A stretch of 64,000 nt of DNA, taken from positions 124,001 to 188,000 of the forward strand of contig NZ_JBHSEC010000002.1 in the NCBI RefSeq assembly GCF_042651785.1, read 5' to 3'. The position numbers and the translations under genes are program-made. Positions 1 to 7,780 of this stretch are shown piece after piece. This DNA is from Chungangia koreensis (GTDB taxonomy: Bacteria; Bacillota; Bacilli; Bacillales_A; Planococcaceae). The number at the start of each line of letters is the position of its first letter. Positions within the stretch are counted from its first letter, which is position 1. A model generated the notes under the pieces. It was not told the DNA's origin. It did not search any database and worked only from the letters and a program-made list of their open reading frames with translations.

Positions 1-1609
1 CTACTTCAACATCGGGGTATTGTTCTTCAATGAAAGCTGCAAATTCATCTGCATCTTCCTGTGTTACATGTTCTCCGAAAAGTAAGGAAACGATTTCTGA
101 TTCTTCGTCAATTAGCAGTTGTATTAGTGTCTTAGTGACTTCTTCCAAGGAAGAATCGGAGCTGACAATTTTCCCTTCTGCCAAAGCCATGTAATCATCT
201 TTTTTAATGTCTACACCATCAATGGAAGTATCACGTACCGCAAATGTTACTTGACCTGTCTTGACGTGTTCAAAAGCACTTACCATTTTGTTCTTGTTTT
301 CTTCCACAGCTATTTCAGGGTTAAAAGCAAGAATGGCAGCCATTCCTTGTGGAACCGTCTTAGTTGGTACTACAGCAGCCTCGATGTCCAATACTTCCGC
401 AGCTTGTTCTGCTGCCATGATGATGTTTTTGTTATTCGGCAAGATCAACACTTTTTCAGCACCGATCTCTTCCACTGCTTTCACAATATCTTCAGTAGAA
501 GGGTTCATCGTTTGACCACCCTCGATGACATAAGAAGCGCCGAAGCTTTTTAGCAAGTCAGCAATGCCTTCCCCCATAGCAACTGTTACTACAGCATAGG
601 GTACCTTCTTTGCCGTTTCTGTTTGTTCTTTCTTGTAGCCTTCACCGACAATTTCAGTATGCTGTTGTCGCATATTTTCAATTTTAATTTTTATAAGACT
701 TCCATATTTTTGTCCGTAGTTTAAAACTTCTCCAGGTTCTTCTGAATGAATATGGACTTTAGCTATTTCATCGTCAGAAATAACCAGCAAGGAATCACCA
801 TAATGACTCAAATCTTCACGAAATTTCGATTCATCAAACGGATGTACAGAAGTTTTTTCCCCTTCAAAACGGACCATGAACTCCGTACAATAGCCGAATT
901 CGATTTCAGAAGTATCCATGAAACCTTGAACCATGTGGTGTTCAGCACTGACGAGATCGTCCATCGAAGTATCTGCTGCATTGATTTCAGGAAGCTCTTC
1001 TCCCTTCAAGCTGGAGAGGAATCCTTCATACACAAATACTAAACCTTGACCACCACTATCTACTACTCCCACTTCCTTTAATACGGGGAGTAAATCAGGC
1101 GTCCTTTTTAAGGATGCTTTTGCTTCCTTTACAATTTCGCTCATGACTTCAAGGATATCTTCTGTTCCCTTTGATACTTCGACCGCTTTACGGGCCGAAT
1201 CCTTCGCCACGGTAAGGATTGTACCTTCAACTGGTTTCATCACTGCCTTATAAGCAGTTTCAACACCAAACTGGAATGCATCGGCGAATGATTCCGCATT
1301 TAGTTCATCACGGTTTTCTACAAATTTTCCGAAACCACGGAAAATTTGGGATAAAATGACCCCGGAATTTCCACGCGCTCCCATAAGCAACCCTTTGGAC
1401 AAAGCTTGAGCAGTTTTGCCTAAGTGTTGTTGTGTATGAGACTGCACCTCTTTAGCACCAGATGTCATAGATAAGTTCATGTTGGTCCCCGTATCACCAT
1501 CCGGCACTGGGAAAACGTTCAGTGCATCGACGTATTGGGCATTCCTCTGTAAATTATGTGCTCCCATACGGACCATTTCGGCGAATTTTATACCGTCTAA
1601 AGACTTCAT
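1..1609 (-). CDS. fakA: Fatty acid kinase subunit FakA / DAK-domain protein YloV (C-terminus cut by window edge)
   Basis: The frame is open from an ATG at 1609 (preceded by AGGAGG) to base 1, giving about 536 codons; family members have about 550, so only a short C-terminus is missing. The Dak-kinase signature NVFPVPDGDTGTNM is at residues 31-44 and binds ADP-Mg in this family, followed by the glycine-rich GARGNSGVILSQ segment. The family is the ATP-binding subunit that phosphorylates fatty acids presented by FakB/DegV proteins and feeds acyl-phosphate to phospholipid synthesis. It lies 17 bp downstream of the Asp23-family gene yloU, the usual Bacillales pairing. The paralogous dihydroxyacetone kinases are the main alternative, but synteny favours FakA. 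Confidence 0.93.
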   Translation of the reverse strand, partial: MKSLDGIKFAEMVRMGAHNLQRNAQYVDALNVFPVPDGDTGTNMNLSMTSGAKEVQSHTQQHLGKTAQALSKGLLMGARGNSGVILSQIFRGFGKFVENRDELNAESFADAFQFGVETAYKAVMKPVEGTILTVAKDSARKAVEVSKGTEDILEVMSEIVKEAKASLKRTPDLLPVLKEVGVVDSGGQGLVFVYEGFLSSLKGEELPEINAADTSMDDLVSAEHHMVQGFMDTSEIEFGYCTEFMVRFEGEKTSVHPFDESKFREDLSHYGDSLLVISDDEIAKVHIHSEEPGEVLNYGQKYGSLIKIKIENMRQQHTEIVGEGYKKEQTETAKKVPYAVVTVAMGEGIADLLKSFGASYVIEGGQTMNPSTEDIVKAVEEIGAEKVLILPNNKNIIMAAEQAAEVLDIEAAVVPTKTVPQGMAAILAFNPEIAVEENKNKMVSAFEHVKTGQVTFAVRDTSIDGVDIKKDDYMALAEGKIVSSDSSLEEVTKTLIQLLIDEESEIVSLLFGEHVTQEDADEFAAFIEEQYPDVEV

Positions 1610-1626
1610 GAAAAAGGTTCCTCCTC

Positions 1627-1989
1627 TTACAGGTTCGTCACTCGGACACCCTGTACGTAAATATTAACGGATTTCACGTCCATCCCAAGTGTTTTAGTGG
1701 TTGTATAACGGACCTTTGATTGCACTTGGTAGGCTACTTCCGAGATTTTTGTACCATAACTGATTATGACGTACATATCGATATGTAAATCATTTCCGAT
1801 TTGACGCACGATGACGCCTTTCGTAAAGTTTTCTTTTCTAAGGATATCCGTCAATCCATCTCGGATCTGATGTTTAGAGGCCATGCCAACAATCCCGTAA
1901 CACTCAATTGCTGCTCCGCCTGCAATTTGTGCGATTGTCTCATTAGATATATCAATATTCCCAAACTCATTTTTCAATTCGATTGACAT
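1627..1989 (-). CDS. yloU: Asp23/Gls24 family envelope stress response protein YloU
   Basis: A 120-residue protein of the Asp23/Gls24 (DUF322) family. It shows the typical core: NIDISNETIAQIAGGAA near the N-terminus, the ECYGIVGMA segment and a C-terminal VNIYVQGVRV strand. No signal peptide or membrane segment is seen, so it is cytosolic or peripherally membrane associated. AAGGAGG precedes the ATG at 1989. It is followed by fakA in the same operon, as in Bacillus subtilis (yloU-yloV). Its molecular role is not settled; relatives act in cell envelope homeostasis. Confidence 0.92.
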   Translation of the reverse strand: MSIELKNEFGNIDISNETIAQIAGGAAIECYGIVGMASKHQIRDGLTDILRKENFTKGVIVRQIGNDLHIDMYVIISYGTKISEVAYQVQSKVRYTTTKTLGMDVKSVNIYVQGVRVTNL

Positions 1990-2025
1990 AATGATGCCTC
2001 CTTAAAGTCCAATTTGACTATAGCA

Positions 2026-2053
2026 ATTGTACTACAATCCTCGTAATTGTTAA
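2026..2053 (-). promoter_or_regulatory. Candidate sigma-A promoter of yloU-fakA
   Basis: Minus strand TTAACA (2048-2053), a 16-bp spacer and TACAAT (2026-2031), about 40 bp upstream of the yloU start. Both hexamers match the consensus at five of six positions. It lies in the divergent region between yloU and rpmB. Confidence 0.5.
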
Positions 2054-2217
2054 AGAAAGCGTCCGTTTCTATGAATAGTGTAAAGGATTTATTCTTGAAA
2101 GTACATAGAAATTAAGTTGCAATGGATGTTGGATTATGATAAATTATTATGGTATGTGAAATATATTCGAACTGAAAAAGATCTATTTCAGCTTCTTTGT
2201 GAGGAGGGGAAACAACA

Positions 2218-2406
2218 ATGCCAAAACAATGTGTAATCACTGGACGTAAAGCTCGTTCCGGCAACGCTCGTTCCCACGCGATGAACGCCAACAAACGTAC
2301 TTGGGGCGCAAACCTTCAAAAGGTCCGCATTCTTGTAGACGGCAAGCCTAAGCGTGTATGGGTTTCTGCAAGAGCGTTGAAATCTGGAAAAGTAGAACGC
2401 GTGTAA
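2218..2406 (+). CDS. rpmB: 50S ribosomal protein L28
   Basis: 62 residues, full length for the family, starting MPKQCVITGRK and ending ARALKSGKVERV. Only one cysteine is present, so this is the form without the four-cysteine zinc site. GGAGGGG stands 8 bp before the ATG. It is on the plus strand while its neighbours spoVM and yloU are on the minus strand, the same arrangement as in Bacillus subtilis. A strong terminator follows directly. Confidence 0.98.
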   Translation: MPKQCVITGRKARSGNARSHAMNANKRTWGANLQKVRILVDGKPKRVWVSARALKSGKVERV

Positions 2407-2414
2407 TATAATCA

Positions 2415-2480
2415 AAAAATAGCGCTGTACCGATCATTTCCTATGTAGGATGGGATCGGTACAGCGCTTTTGATTTTTCA
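2415..2480 (+). terminator. Rho-independent terminator of rpmB
   Basis: Perfect 15-bp inverted repeat (2421-2435 with 2454-2468, arms AGCGCTGTACCGATC) followed by TTTGATTTTT. It starts 14 bp after the rpmB stop codon. The left flank is A-rich (ATCAAAAAAT), so the hairpin could also work on the minus strand. Confidence 0.92.
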
Positions 2481-2544
2481 AAGAATATCAAGTAAATCCC
2501 ATTTGATTCCTCAAAACAATAGCTCCTCTATACAAAGCGAGCAA

Positions 2545-2582
2545 AAAATAATGCCGGGCATGATCAGCCTGGCATTTTTTCT
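2545..2582 (-). terminator. Terminator overlapping the 3' end of spoVM
   Basis: Inverted repeat AATGCCGGGC / GCCTGGCATT around the loop ATGATCA, flanked on both sides by runs of A or T (AAAAAATA and TTTTTTC), so it can act in both directions. Read on the minus strand it ends with TTATTTTTT. The last codons of spoVM form one arm and its TGA stop (2564-2566) falls at the edge of the loop. Confidence 0.8.
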
Positions 2583-2680
2583 TTTCTTCCTTTTGGACCT
2601 TCTTCTTTTTGGAATACTGAAATGCATTTTCTCGCAAAACTGCTAACCATCTTCGGCAGCCTGAATGTATACACGCGCAT
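2564..2680 (-). CDS. spoVM: Stage V sporulation protein M (SpoVM), 38 residues
   Basis: Short frame starting at ATG 2680 with AAGGGAG 7-8 bp upstream. It begins MRVYTFRLPKMVSSFARKC and continues ISVFQKEE. The family pattern (MKFYTIKLPKFLGGIVRAMLGSF in Bacillus subtilis, from memory) is kept: an aromatic pair, an RLPK turn with Pro9, then an amphipathic helix. SpoVM recognises the convex forespore membrane and anchors SpoIVA for coat assembly. Its place between thiN and rpmB is the same as in Bacillus subtilis. Unusual is a lysine-rich tail (GPKGRKEKMPG) that makes it about 12 residues longer than the 26-residue classic form. Another frame over the same bases has no family resemblance. Confidence 0.85.
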   Translation of the reverse strand: MRVYTFRLPKMVSSFARKCISVFQKEEGPKGRKEKMPG

Positions 2681-2695
2681 CGATTCACTCCCTTT

Positions 2696-3349
2696 TTAAA
2701 CGTCGGTACCTCTTATCACCAAACATATGCCTGAAGAGAATGAGATAGTACAGACATCAGAAGCGAATTCATTACTTGTAAATTTGGTCATGCCCTGCTT
2801 AATACACTCATGTTCGATTTCATACTTAAATCCCCGTAGCGTTACGTCTTCCACAACCTCACCAAAAGAGAAAAAAGAAATATATTTATAGGAATTACTT
2901 GTCAACTGATGGACTCCAGGGAATAGGAAGTGCATTTCATTTCCCTGATCACGGATTAGAACTTCCATCCTGGGGAACCGTTTCTGGACCCGTAGCATTA
3001 GATGGAGAGCCGAGAGAAAGTGATCGATACGCCCCCCGGTTACGCCTGTAAGTATCAGCTTTTCAGGCTTATATTCCACTGCATGGCGAACGGCTGCTTC
3101 CGTGTCGGTTTCATCCTTCTCAACAGGGAGTTTCTCAATAGATGATACTCGTTCACGTAAAGTTGTCCATTCTTTCTGATTTACTGAATCGAAATCCCCA
3201 ACAATATGGTCAGGGGTGATCCCTTTCGTCAACAAGTGAATGGAACCTCGATCAGCACCGATGTATATAAGATTCCCCTTCTCTTTATGAGGCTTGAAAT
3301 TCATGAGAAGTTCCTCAGGACCACCTGCACAGATCACGACAACTGTCAT
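2696..3349 (-). CDS. thiN: Thiamine diphosphokinase
   Basis: A 217-residue thiamine pyrophosphokinase that converts thiamine plus ATP to thiamine diphosphate in the cytosol. Visible family motifs are GADRG (31-35), GDFDS (51-55), DETDTEAA (79-86) and TGGRIDH (104-110), which bind the nucleotide and metal; the C-terminal half is the thiamine-binding beta-sandwich. The start overlaps the rpe stop by 4 bp (ATGA), and the order rsgA-rpe-thiN-spoVM matches Bacillus subtilis, where the gene was first called yloS. Confidence 0.95.
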   Translation of the reverse strand: MTVVVICAGGPEELLMNFKPHKEKGNLIYIGADRGSIHLLTKGITPDHIVGDFDSVNQKEWTTLRERVSSIEKLPVEKDETDTEAAVRHAVEYKPEKLILTGVTGGRIDHFLSALHLMLRVQKRFPRMEVLIRDQGNEMHFLFPGVHQLTSNSYKYISFFSFGEVVEDVTLRGFKYEIEHECIKQGMTKFTSNEFASDVCTISFSSGICLVIRGTDV

Positions 3350-4014
3350 TTCGAAATGGCCTGCTCCCCTGCACTGCGAATTCCCTGTAATGCCACTGCA
3401 CGGTTATCCTGGTTGTAAATGGCAGAGCCAGCAACAAAAATTGTCGCCCCAGCCTCCACACAAGGAACTATGGTCTCTTCATTAATGCCGCCATCAATCT
3501 CAATTTCAACACTCAATCCTTTTTCTTTTATGGATTCAGAAAGTTGACGAATTTTAGGGACCACAGAATTAATGAATTTCTGTCCTCCGAATCCAGGATT
3601 CACAGTCATAAGAAGAACCATATCCACATCTTCTAATACATGCTGGATCGATTCGACTGGTGTATGTGGATTTAATACAACCCCTGCTTTAACGCCAAAT
3701 GATTTGATCAATTGGATCGAACGATGTAGGTGGCGGGAAGCTTCAACATGAACAGTTATGTAATCTGCCCCCGCTTTCGCGAATGCTTCGATATATTGAT
3801 CAGGATTTTCAATCATCAAATGTACATCGAGCGGTAATTGAGTTACCGGACGTAACGCCTCTACAATTAGAGGGCCAATGGTAATGTTAGGGACAAAATG
3901 TCCGTCCATGACATCGACATGGATTAGATCAGCTCCAGCGGCTTCCACTTCCCTTACTTCTTCACCTAATTTCGAGAAGTCTGCTGATAGGATGGATGGT
4001 GCAATTTTAATCAT
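3346..4014 (-). CDS. rpe: Ribulose-phosphate 3-epimerase
   Basis: 222 residues with a TIM-barrel of the ribulose-phosphate 3-epimerase family, interconverting D-ribulose 5-phosphate and D-xylulose 5-phosphate in the pentose phosphate pathway. Seen: SILSADF (7-13), HVDVMDGHFVPN (32-43, with the catalytic Asp34), MTVNPGFGGQ near residue 140 and EIDGGI near 173 (second catalytic Asp). It overlaps rsgA by one base (TAATG) and thiN by 4 bp, so the three genes are probably translationally coupled. Confidence 0.97.
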   Translation of the reverse strand: MIKIAPSILSADFSKLGEEVREVEAAGADLIHVDVMDGHFVPNITIGPLIVEALRPVTQLPLDVHLMIENPDQYIEAFAKAGADYITVHVEASRHLHRSIQLIKSFGVKAGVVLNPHTPVESIQHVLEDVDMVLLMTVNPGFGGQKFINSVVPKIRQLSESIKEKGLSVEIEIDGGINEETIVPCVEAGATIFVAGSAIYNQDNRAVALQGIRSAGEQAISK

Positions 4015-4895
4015 TACTCATACCTCGGCTTTCGGTCCATAATTTCTTGCAGAAACTGAAGATAATTCTCGTAACGTGACTTAGCTACTTCACCATTTTC
4101 CACTGCAGTTTTCACTGCACATTTAGGTTCCTTTACGTGAAGGCACCCACGGAATTTACATGCTTGGGAAAGTCGATCGAATTCGATGAAATTCGCAGAC
4201 AGGTCTTCTTTGTCGATATGGTCAAAATCGAGAGAGCTGAAACCCGGAGTGTCTGCAATCAACCCTCCTGCCACTTCCACAAGTTCAACATGACGAGTTG
4301 TATGTTTACCCCTTCCGAGAGCTTCCGAAATTTCACCTGTTTTTAAATTCAAATCAGGAACCAACATATTTAACAATGAGGATTTCCCTACTCCCGACTG
4401 TCCGGCTAACACACTGATCTTACCGGATAGATGTGGGCCTAATTTGTCAATGATTCCATCATCTTCGCGGCTTGTTGAAATCACTGTATAACCAATTGAT
4501 TCGTAATAGGCAATCATTTCTCTATACAATTCATCTTGCTCTGTCATTAAGTCATTTTTTGTAATACAAATAATAGGTTCTATATGATGAGATTCTATGA
4601 CTACTAAGAAGCGGTCAAGTAGATGTGGGCTGAACTCAGGCTCTTTAGCCGAAAAAACTAATAAAGCTAAGTCAACATTTGAGACGGGAGGGCGGACAAG
4701 TTCATTTTTTCGTTCATGAATGATAGTTATGACACCTTCATTCTCCCCGGCTTTTTCATAATCTACATAGTCGCCGACAAGAGGTGAAATTCCACGATTC
4801 CGGAATACGCCCCTTCCCTTGCATGGAAGTAGATTCTGTCCGTCATAAACATAGTAAAATCCGCTGATTGCTTTTCTTATTTGGGCTTGGGGCAT
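4014..4895 (-). CDS. rsgA: Ribosome small subunit-dependent GTPase A
   Basis: 293 residues, a circularly permuted GTPase of 30S subunit maturation (CpgA in Bacillus). An N-terminal OB fold is followed by the permuted G motifs: ITKND (G4) comes before GQSGVGKSS (P-loop) and DTPG (G3). A C-terminal zinc knuckle CKFRGCLHVKEPKC ends the protein. AAGGAGG is 6-7 bp before the ATG. The gene directly follows the prkC-stp kinase/phosphatase pair; in Bacillus subtilis CpgA is a substrate of PrkC, which fits this grouping. Confidence 0.97.
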   Translation of the reverse strand: MPQAQIRKAISGFYYVYDGQNLLPCKGRGVFRNRGISPLVGDYVDYEKAGENEGVITIIHERKNELVRPPVSNVDLALLVFSAKEPEFSPHLLDRFLVVIESHHIEPIICITKNDLMTEQDELYREMIAYYESIGYTVISTSREDDGIIDKLGPHLSGKISVLAGQSGVGKSSLLNMLVPDLNLKTGEISEALGRGKHTTRHVELVEVAGGLIADTPGFSSLDFDHIDKEDLSANFIEFDRLSQACKFRGCLHVKEPKCAVKTAVENGEVAKSRYENYLQFLQEIMDRKPRYE

Positions 4896-4960
4896 CCAAT
4901 TCCTCCTTCAGGATAAGTTTACAAATAGGTCTCTACCACTTTTACATCATCATAACACGA

Positions 4961-4990
4961 AACAGTTGGAGGAGCATTCCCCCAACTGTT
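4961..4990 (-). other. Inverted repeat between prkC and rsgA
   Basis: Nine-base arms AACAGTTGG / CCAACTGTT separated by 12 bases, just downstream of the prkC stop codon. No run of T follows on either strand, so it may be a weak attenuator or an RNA-processing hairpin and not a full terminator. Confidence 0.45.
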
Positions 4991-4994
4991 CCGG

Positions 4995-6947
4995 TCATTC
5001 GAGCTCTTCGTATGAAATTACTTTTTCTTCAATTATTTTTTCATCTCGGACAATTCGATAGTAAGCGTCTTGACCCGGAGCAATTTCCATTTTAATCGTG
5101 TACTTTGTATCCTCAGTAATCATCAGTTCTTCTACAGGCTCAACATCACGATTTTTATTGTCATTGATGGAAATGAGGACATGCTGTGCAACCCCTTCTT
5201 GTTCTGGCTCGTAGGGGATTGTAATCTCTTTCGAATAAAACTTGATTGGTTCTTCTACTGGTCCTTTGGAGATCACTACTTCTACTGTAGAACCCACTTC
5301 AATCTCGGTTCCTGCTTTCGGCTTTTGATCCATCACTTGGCCAGCAGGGATAGTATCGGAATTCTTTTCGTCTACTTTAATAATAGAATAACCAAAAGTT
5401 TTAGCATATTCTTCAACTTTGCTTTCCGTCAATCCAATCAAATCAATCAGAGGTCTAGTCTCTTTCCCTAAGCTGACTGTAAACGTGATTTCAGTATCCT
5501 CAGGAACTACTTCAGAGCCTCCTCTTGGATTTTGATCAATAATAGTGTCTACTGGTTGATCGGAGTATCTTTTCTCGGTACGAATATTAGCGAAATTCAA
5601 GGAATCTAATAGGGTAGTAATTTGACTAATATCCTTGCCCCTATAGTCCTCCAGTGTGATCGTCTCTTTACCGGTACTTACGTATAGTGAAATCTCAGTT
5701 CCTTCATCTCGCATTTTGCCGGCCTCAGGAACAGTCCTTATAATATAATTTTCTTCTATCTCATCAGACGGTTGCTCCGTCTTGTCGCCTATGGTAAAAC
5801 CGGCGGCTGTTAGTGTTTCCTTCGCTTCTTCAATTTCCAAGCCGGAAACATCCGGAACTTCAATTTTTTGTGGTCCAAACAATCCTGGGAATGCGATTAC
5901 CGTTACCACACCTGTCAGCAGAAGGGCGAAAATGATTCCGACAATCCATGGCCACTTTTTCCTTTTCTTTTTAACAGGTTCGGGTACAGGTTCATTTTTG
6001 ACAACAGGATCGATTTTCTTCGTTTCCTGAATCTGTCCAAAATCGACAGGTTCCTTAATGACTGGTATCGCTTTTGTTGCAAATTCATCATCCGCAGGTA
6101 TTAAGAATTTCGGCTCATTGCGCCTCTCCGGCAATAATACAGTATTTAAATCATCCAACATATCATCCGCAGAGCGGTATCGATGCAAAGGATCCTTTGC
6201 TGTAGCTTTTAGAACGATATTCTCCAAACTTTGAGGAATGGATGGATTCTTTTCCCTGACGGATGGTGTCTCTGTTTGAAGATGCTTCAGAGCGATTGAG
6301 ACAGCTGATTCTCCCGAAAAAGGAAGCTCACCGGTCAACAACTCATATAGTACGATTCCTAATGCGTAAATATCCGACTTTTTCGTTGCTGTTCCGCCTC
6401 TTGCTTGCTCAGGAGACAAGTAATGAACAGTTCCTAATACTGAATTCGTTTGCGTGAATGATGTTGCGCTTAGTGCCATTGCAATTCCAAAGTCAGTCAC
6501 CTTGGCCATTCCTTGTTCATCCAATAGAATGTTCTGGGGCTTAATATCACGGTGAATGATTTGGTTTTGATGGGCATGCGCAATTGCTGACGTTAGCTGT
6601 TTCATGATGGCAACCGAACGTTCTGGAGAGATTGGTGCACGTTCCATTATATACTGTTTCAATGTTTGACCTTTTACATACTCCATTACAATATAATGAA
6701 GATTCTCTTCTTCACCAACATCGTAAATACTAACAATATTAGGGTGTGCCAAACTTGTCGCTGAGAGTGCTTCTCTTTGGAATCTTCTATGAAGCTCCTG
6801 TTCGTCGGCAAAGTCATAACGGAGAACTTTAATCGCGACATCCCTGTCCAATATCATGTCATGGGCCAGGTAGACGTTTGACATTCCACCGCCGCCAATC
6901 ATCTCAAGCACTTTATATCTACCGCTAATACGTTTACCTATCAACAT
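4995..6947 (-). CDS. prkC: Membrane Ser/Thr protein kinase with PASTA repeats (PrkC/StkP type)
   Basis: 650 residues. The kinase domain occupies about 1-270: glycine loop GGGGMSNV (18-25), Lys40 in VAIK, alpha-C Glu59, HRDIKPQN (132-139) with Asp134, and DFG (152-154). A basic juxtamembrane stretch leads to one membrane helix around 335-355 (WPWIVGIIFALLLTG), then three extracellular PASTA repeats and a C-terminal beta-rich segment. In this family the PASTA repeats sense muropeptides or lipid II and the kinase controls growth, division and spore germination. It overlaps stp by 14 bp. Length and architecture match Bacillus subtilis PrkC. Confidence 0.97.
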   Translation of the reverse strand: MLIGKRISGRYKVLEMIGGGGMSNVYLAHDMILDRDVAIKVLRYDFADEQELHRRFQREALSATSLAHPNIVSIYDVGEEENLHYIVMEYVKGQTLKQYIMERAPISPERSVAIMKQLTSAIAHAHQNQIIHRDIKPQNILLDEQGMAKVTDFGIAMALSATSFTQTNSVLGTVHYLSPEQARGGTATKKSDIYALGIVLYELLTGELPFSGESAVSIALKHLQTETPSVREKNPSIPQSLENIVLKATAKDPLHRYRSADDMLDDLNTVLLPERRNEPKFLIPADDEFATKAIPVIKEPVDFGQIQETKKIDPVVKNEPVPEPVKKKRKKWPWIVGIIFALLLTGVVTVIAFPGLFGPQKIEVPDVSGLEIEEAKETLTAAGFTIGDKTEQPSDEIEENYIIRTVPEAGKMRDEGTEISLYVSTGKETITLEDYRGKDISQITTLLDSLNFANIRTEKRYSDQPVDTIIDQNPRGGSEVVPEDTEITFTVSLGKETRPLIDLIGLTESKVEEYAKTFGYSIIKVDEKNSDTIPAGQVMDQKPKAGTEIEVGSTVEVVISKGPVEEPIKFYSKEITIPYEPEQEGVAQHVLISINDNKNRDVEPVEELMITEDTKYTIKMEIAPGQDAYYRIVRDEKIIEEKVISYEELE

Positions 6948-7704
6948 CTTGCTGCACCTCCCCGGACATTTCCGACATGATGATTAAGGAGATGTTATCT
7001 TCTCCCCCTCGATCATTCGCTTGGCGGATGAGTTCATCGCCGGCCGCTTCCAGATTCTCTGCTTTTTCAAGGACTGTCAAAATTTCATTTCCTGACAACT
7101 TATTTGACAATCCATCGGAACATAAGAGGAGGACGGAATGCTCGTCCACCGGAAACTCTATGAAATCAGGGGTTATCGCCTTTTCGGATCCAATCGCTTT
7201 TAAGATTAAATTCTTTTGAGGGTGATGTTCTGCCTGTTCCTGACTGATTTCCCCACTTTCCACCAACGCGTTCACATAGGAATGATCTTTAGTCACTTGT
7301 TCGATAGAACCATCAGAGATCAAGTAAACTCTACTATCGCCTACATGGCAAATTAGGCAATAGTCATTATAGAGTAAAGTTGCATCCAGTGTTGTTCCCA
7401 TTCCTTTGCAAGATGGGTTTTCTATTGCAGATTGATAAATGTGCTGATTAATCTCAAGAACCGCCTCATGTAGCCATTCCTTCCTGAATTCCCGATTTCT
7501 GAAATCAGGCTCAGATACAACCGCTTTGAAGGAATCAGCGAGTTGCTCGACAAGGATACTGCTCGCTACATCTCCAGCATTATGACCGCCCATACCATCT
7601 GCGATGACCGCTAAAGTAACCTCATCAGAATGCTTATAGACCTCTGCACGATCCTCGTTTACTGAACGTTTTTTTCCAACATCACTTCTGATCACAAACC
7701 TCAT
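6934..7704 (-). CDS. stp: PP2C-type Ser/Thr protein phosphatase
   Basis: 256 residues of the PPM/PP2C family, the partner that reverses PrkC phosphorylation (PrpC in Bacillus). Metal-binding signatures are seen: VNEDR (Asp18 region), ADGMGGHNAGD (35-45), HVGDSRVYL, LCSDGLS and GGEDNIS at the C-terminus. It has no membrane segment. AGGGGA stands 7 bp before the ATG, and the reading frame overlaps that of the kinase by 14 bp. In Bacillus subtilis rlmN lies between rsmB and this gene; here only a 76-bp gap is found. Confidence 0.96.
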   Translation of the reverse strand: MRFVIRSDVGKKRSVNEDRAEVYKHSDEVTLAVIADGMGGHNAGDVASSILVEQLADSFKAVVSEPDFRNREFRKEWLHEAVLEINQHIYQSAIENPSCKGMGTTLDATLLYNDYCLICHVGDSRVYLISDGSIEQVTKDHSYVNALVESGEISQEQAEHHPQKNLILKAIGSEKAITPDFIEFPVDEHSVLLLCSDGLSNKLSGNEILTVLEKAENLEAAGDELIRQANDRGGEDNISLIIMSEMSGEVQQDVDR

Positions 7705-7780
7705 ACATTCATCCCCTCATATCCATCGTTCCCAAATGAAACAATTTTCCTAAGTCAAAGGAAACCTTCTTTTTCTACTC

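Noticed and set aside
2488..2688. 66-residue Lys/Cys-rich frame on the minus strand between thiN and rpmB
   Set aside because: It is an alternative frame over spoVM and its terminator. The spoVM frame has the family sequence and the ribosome binding site.
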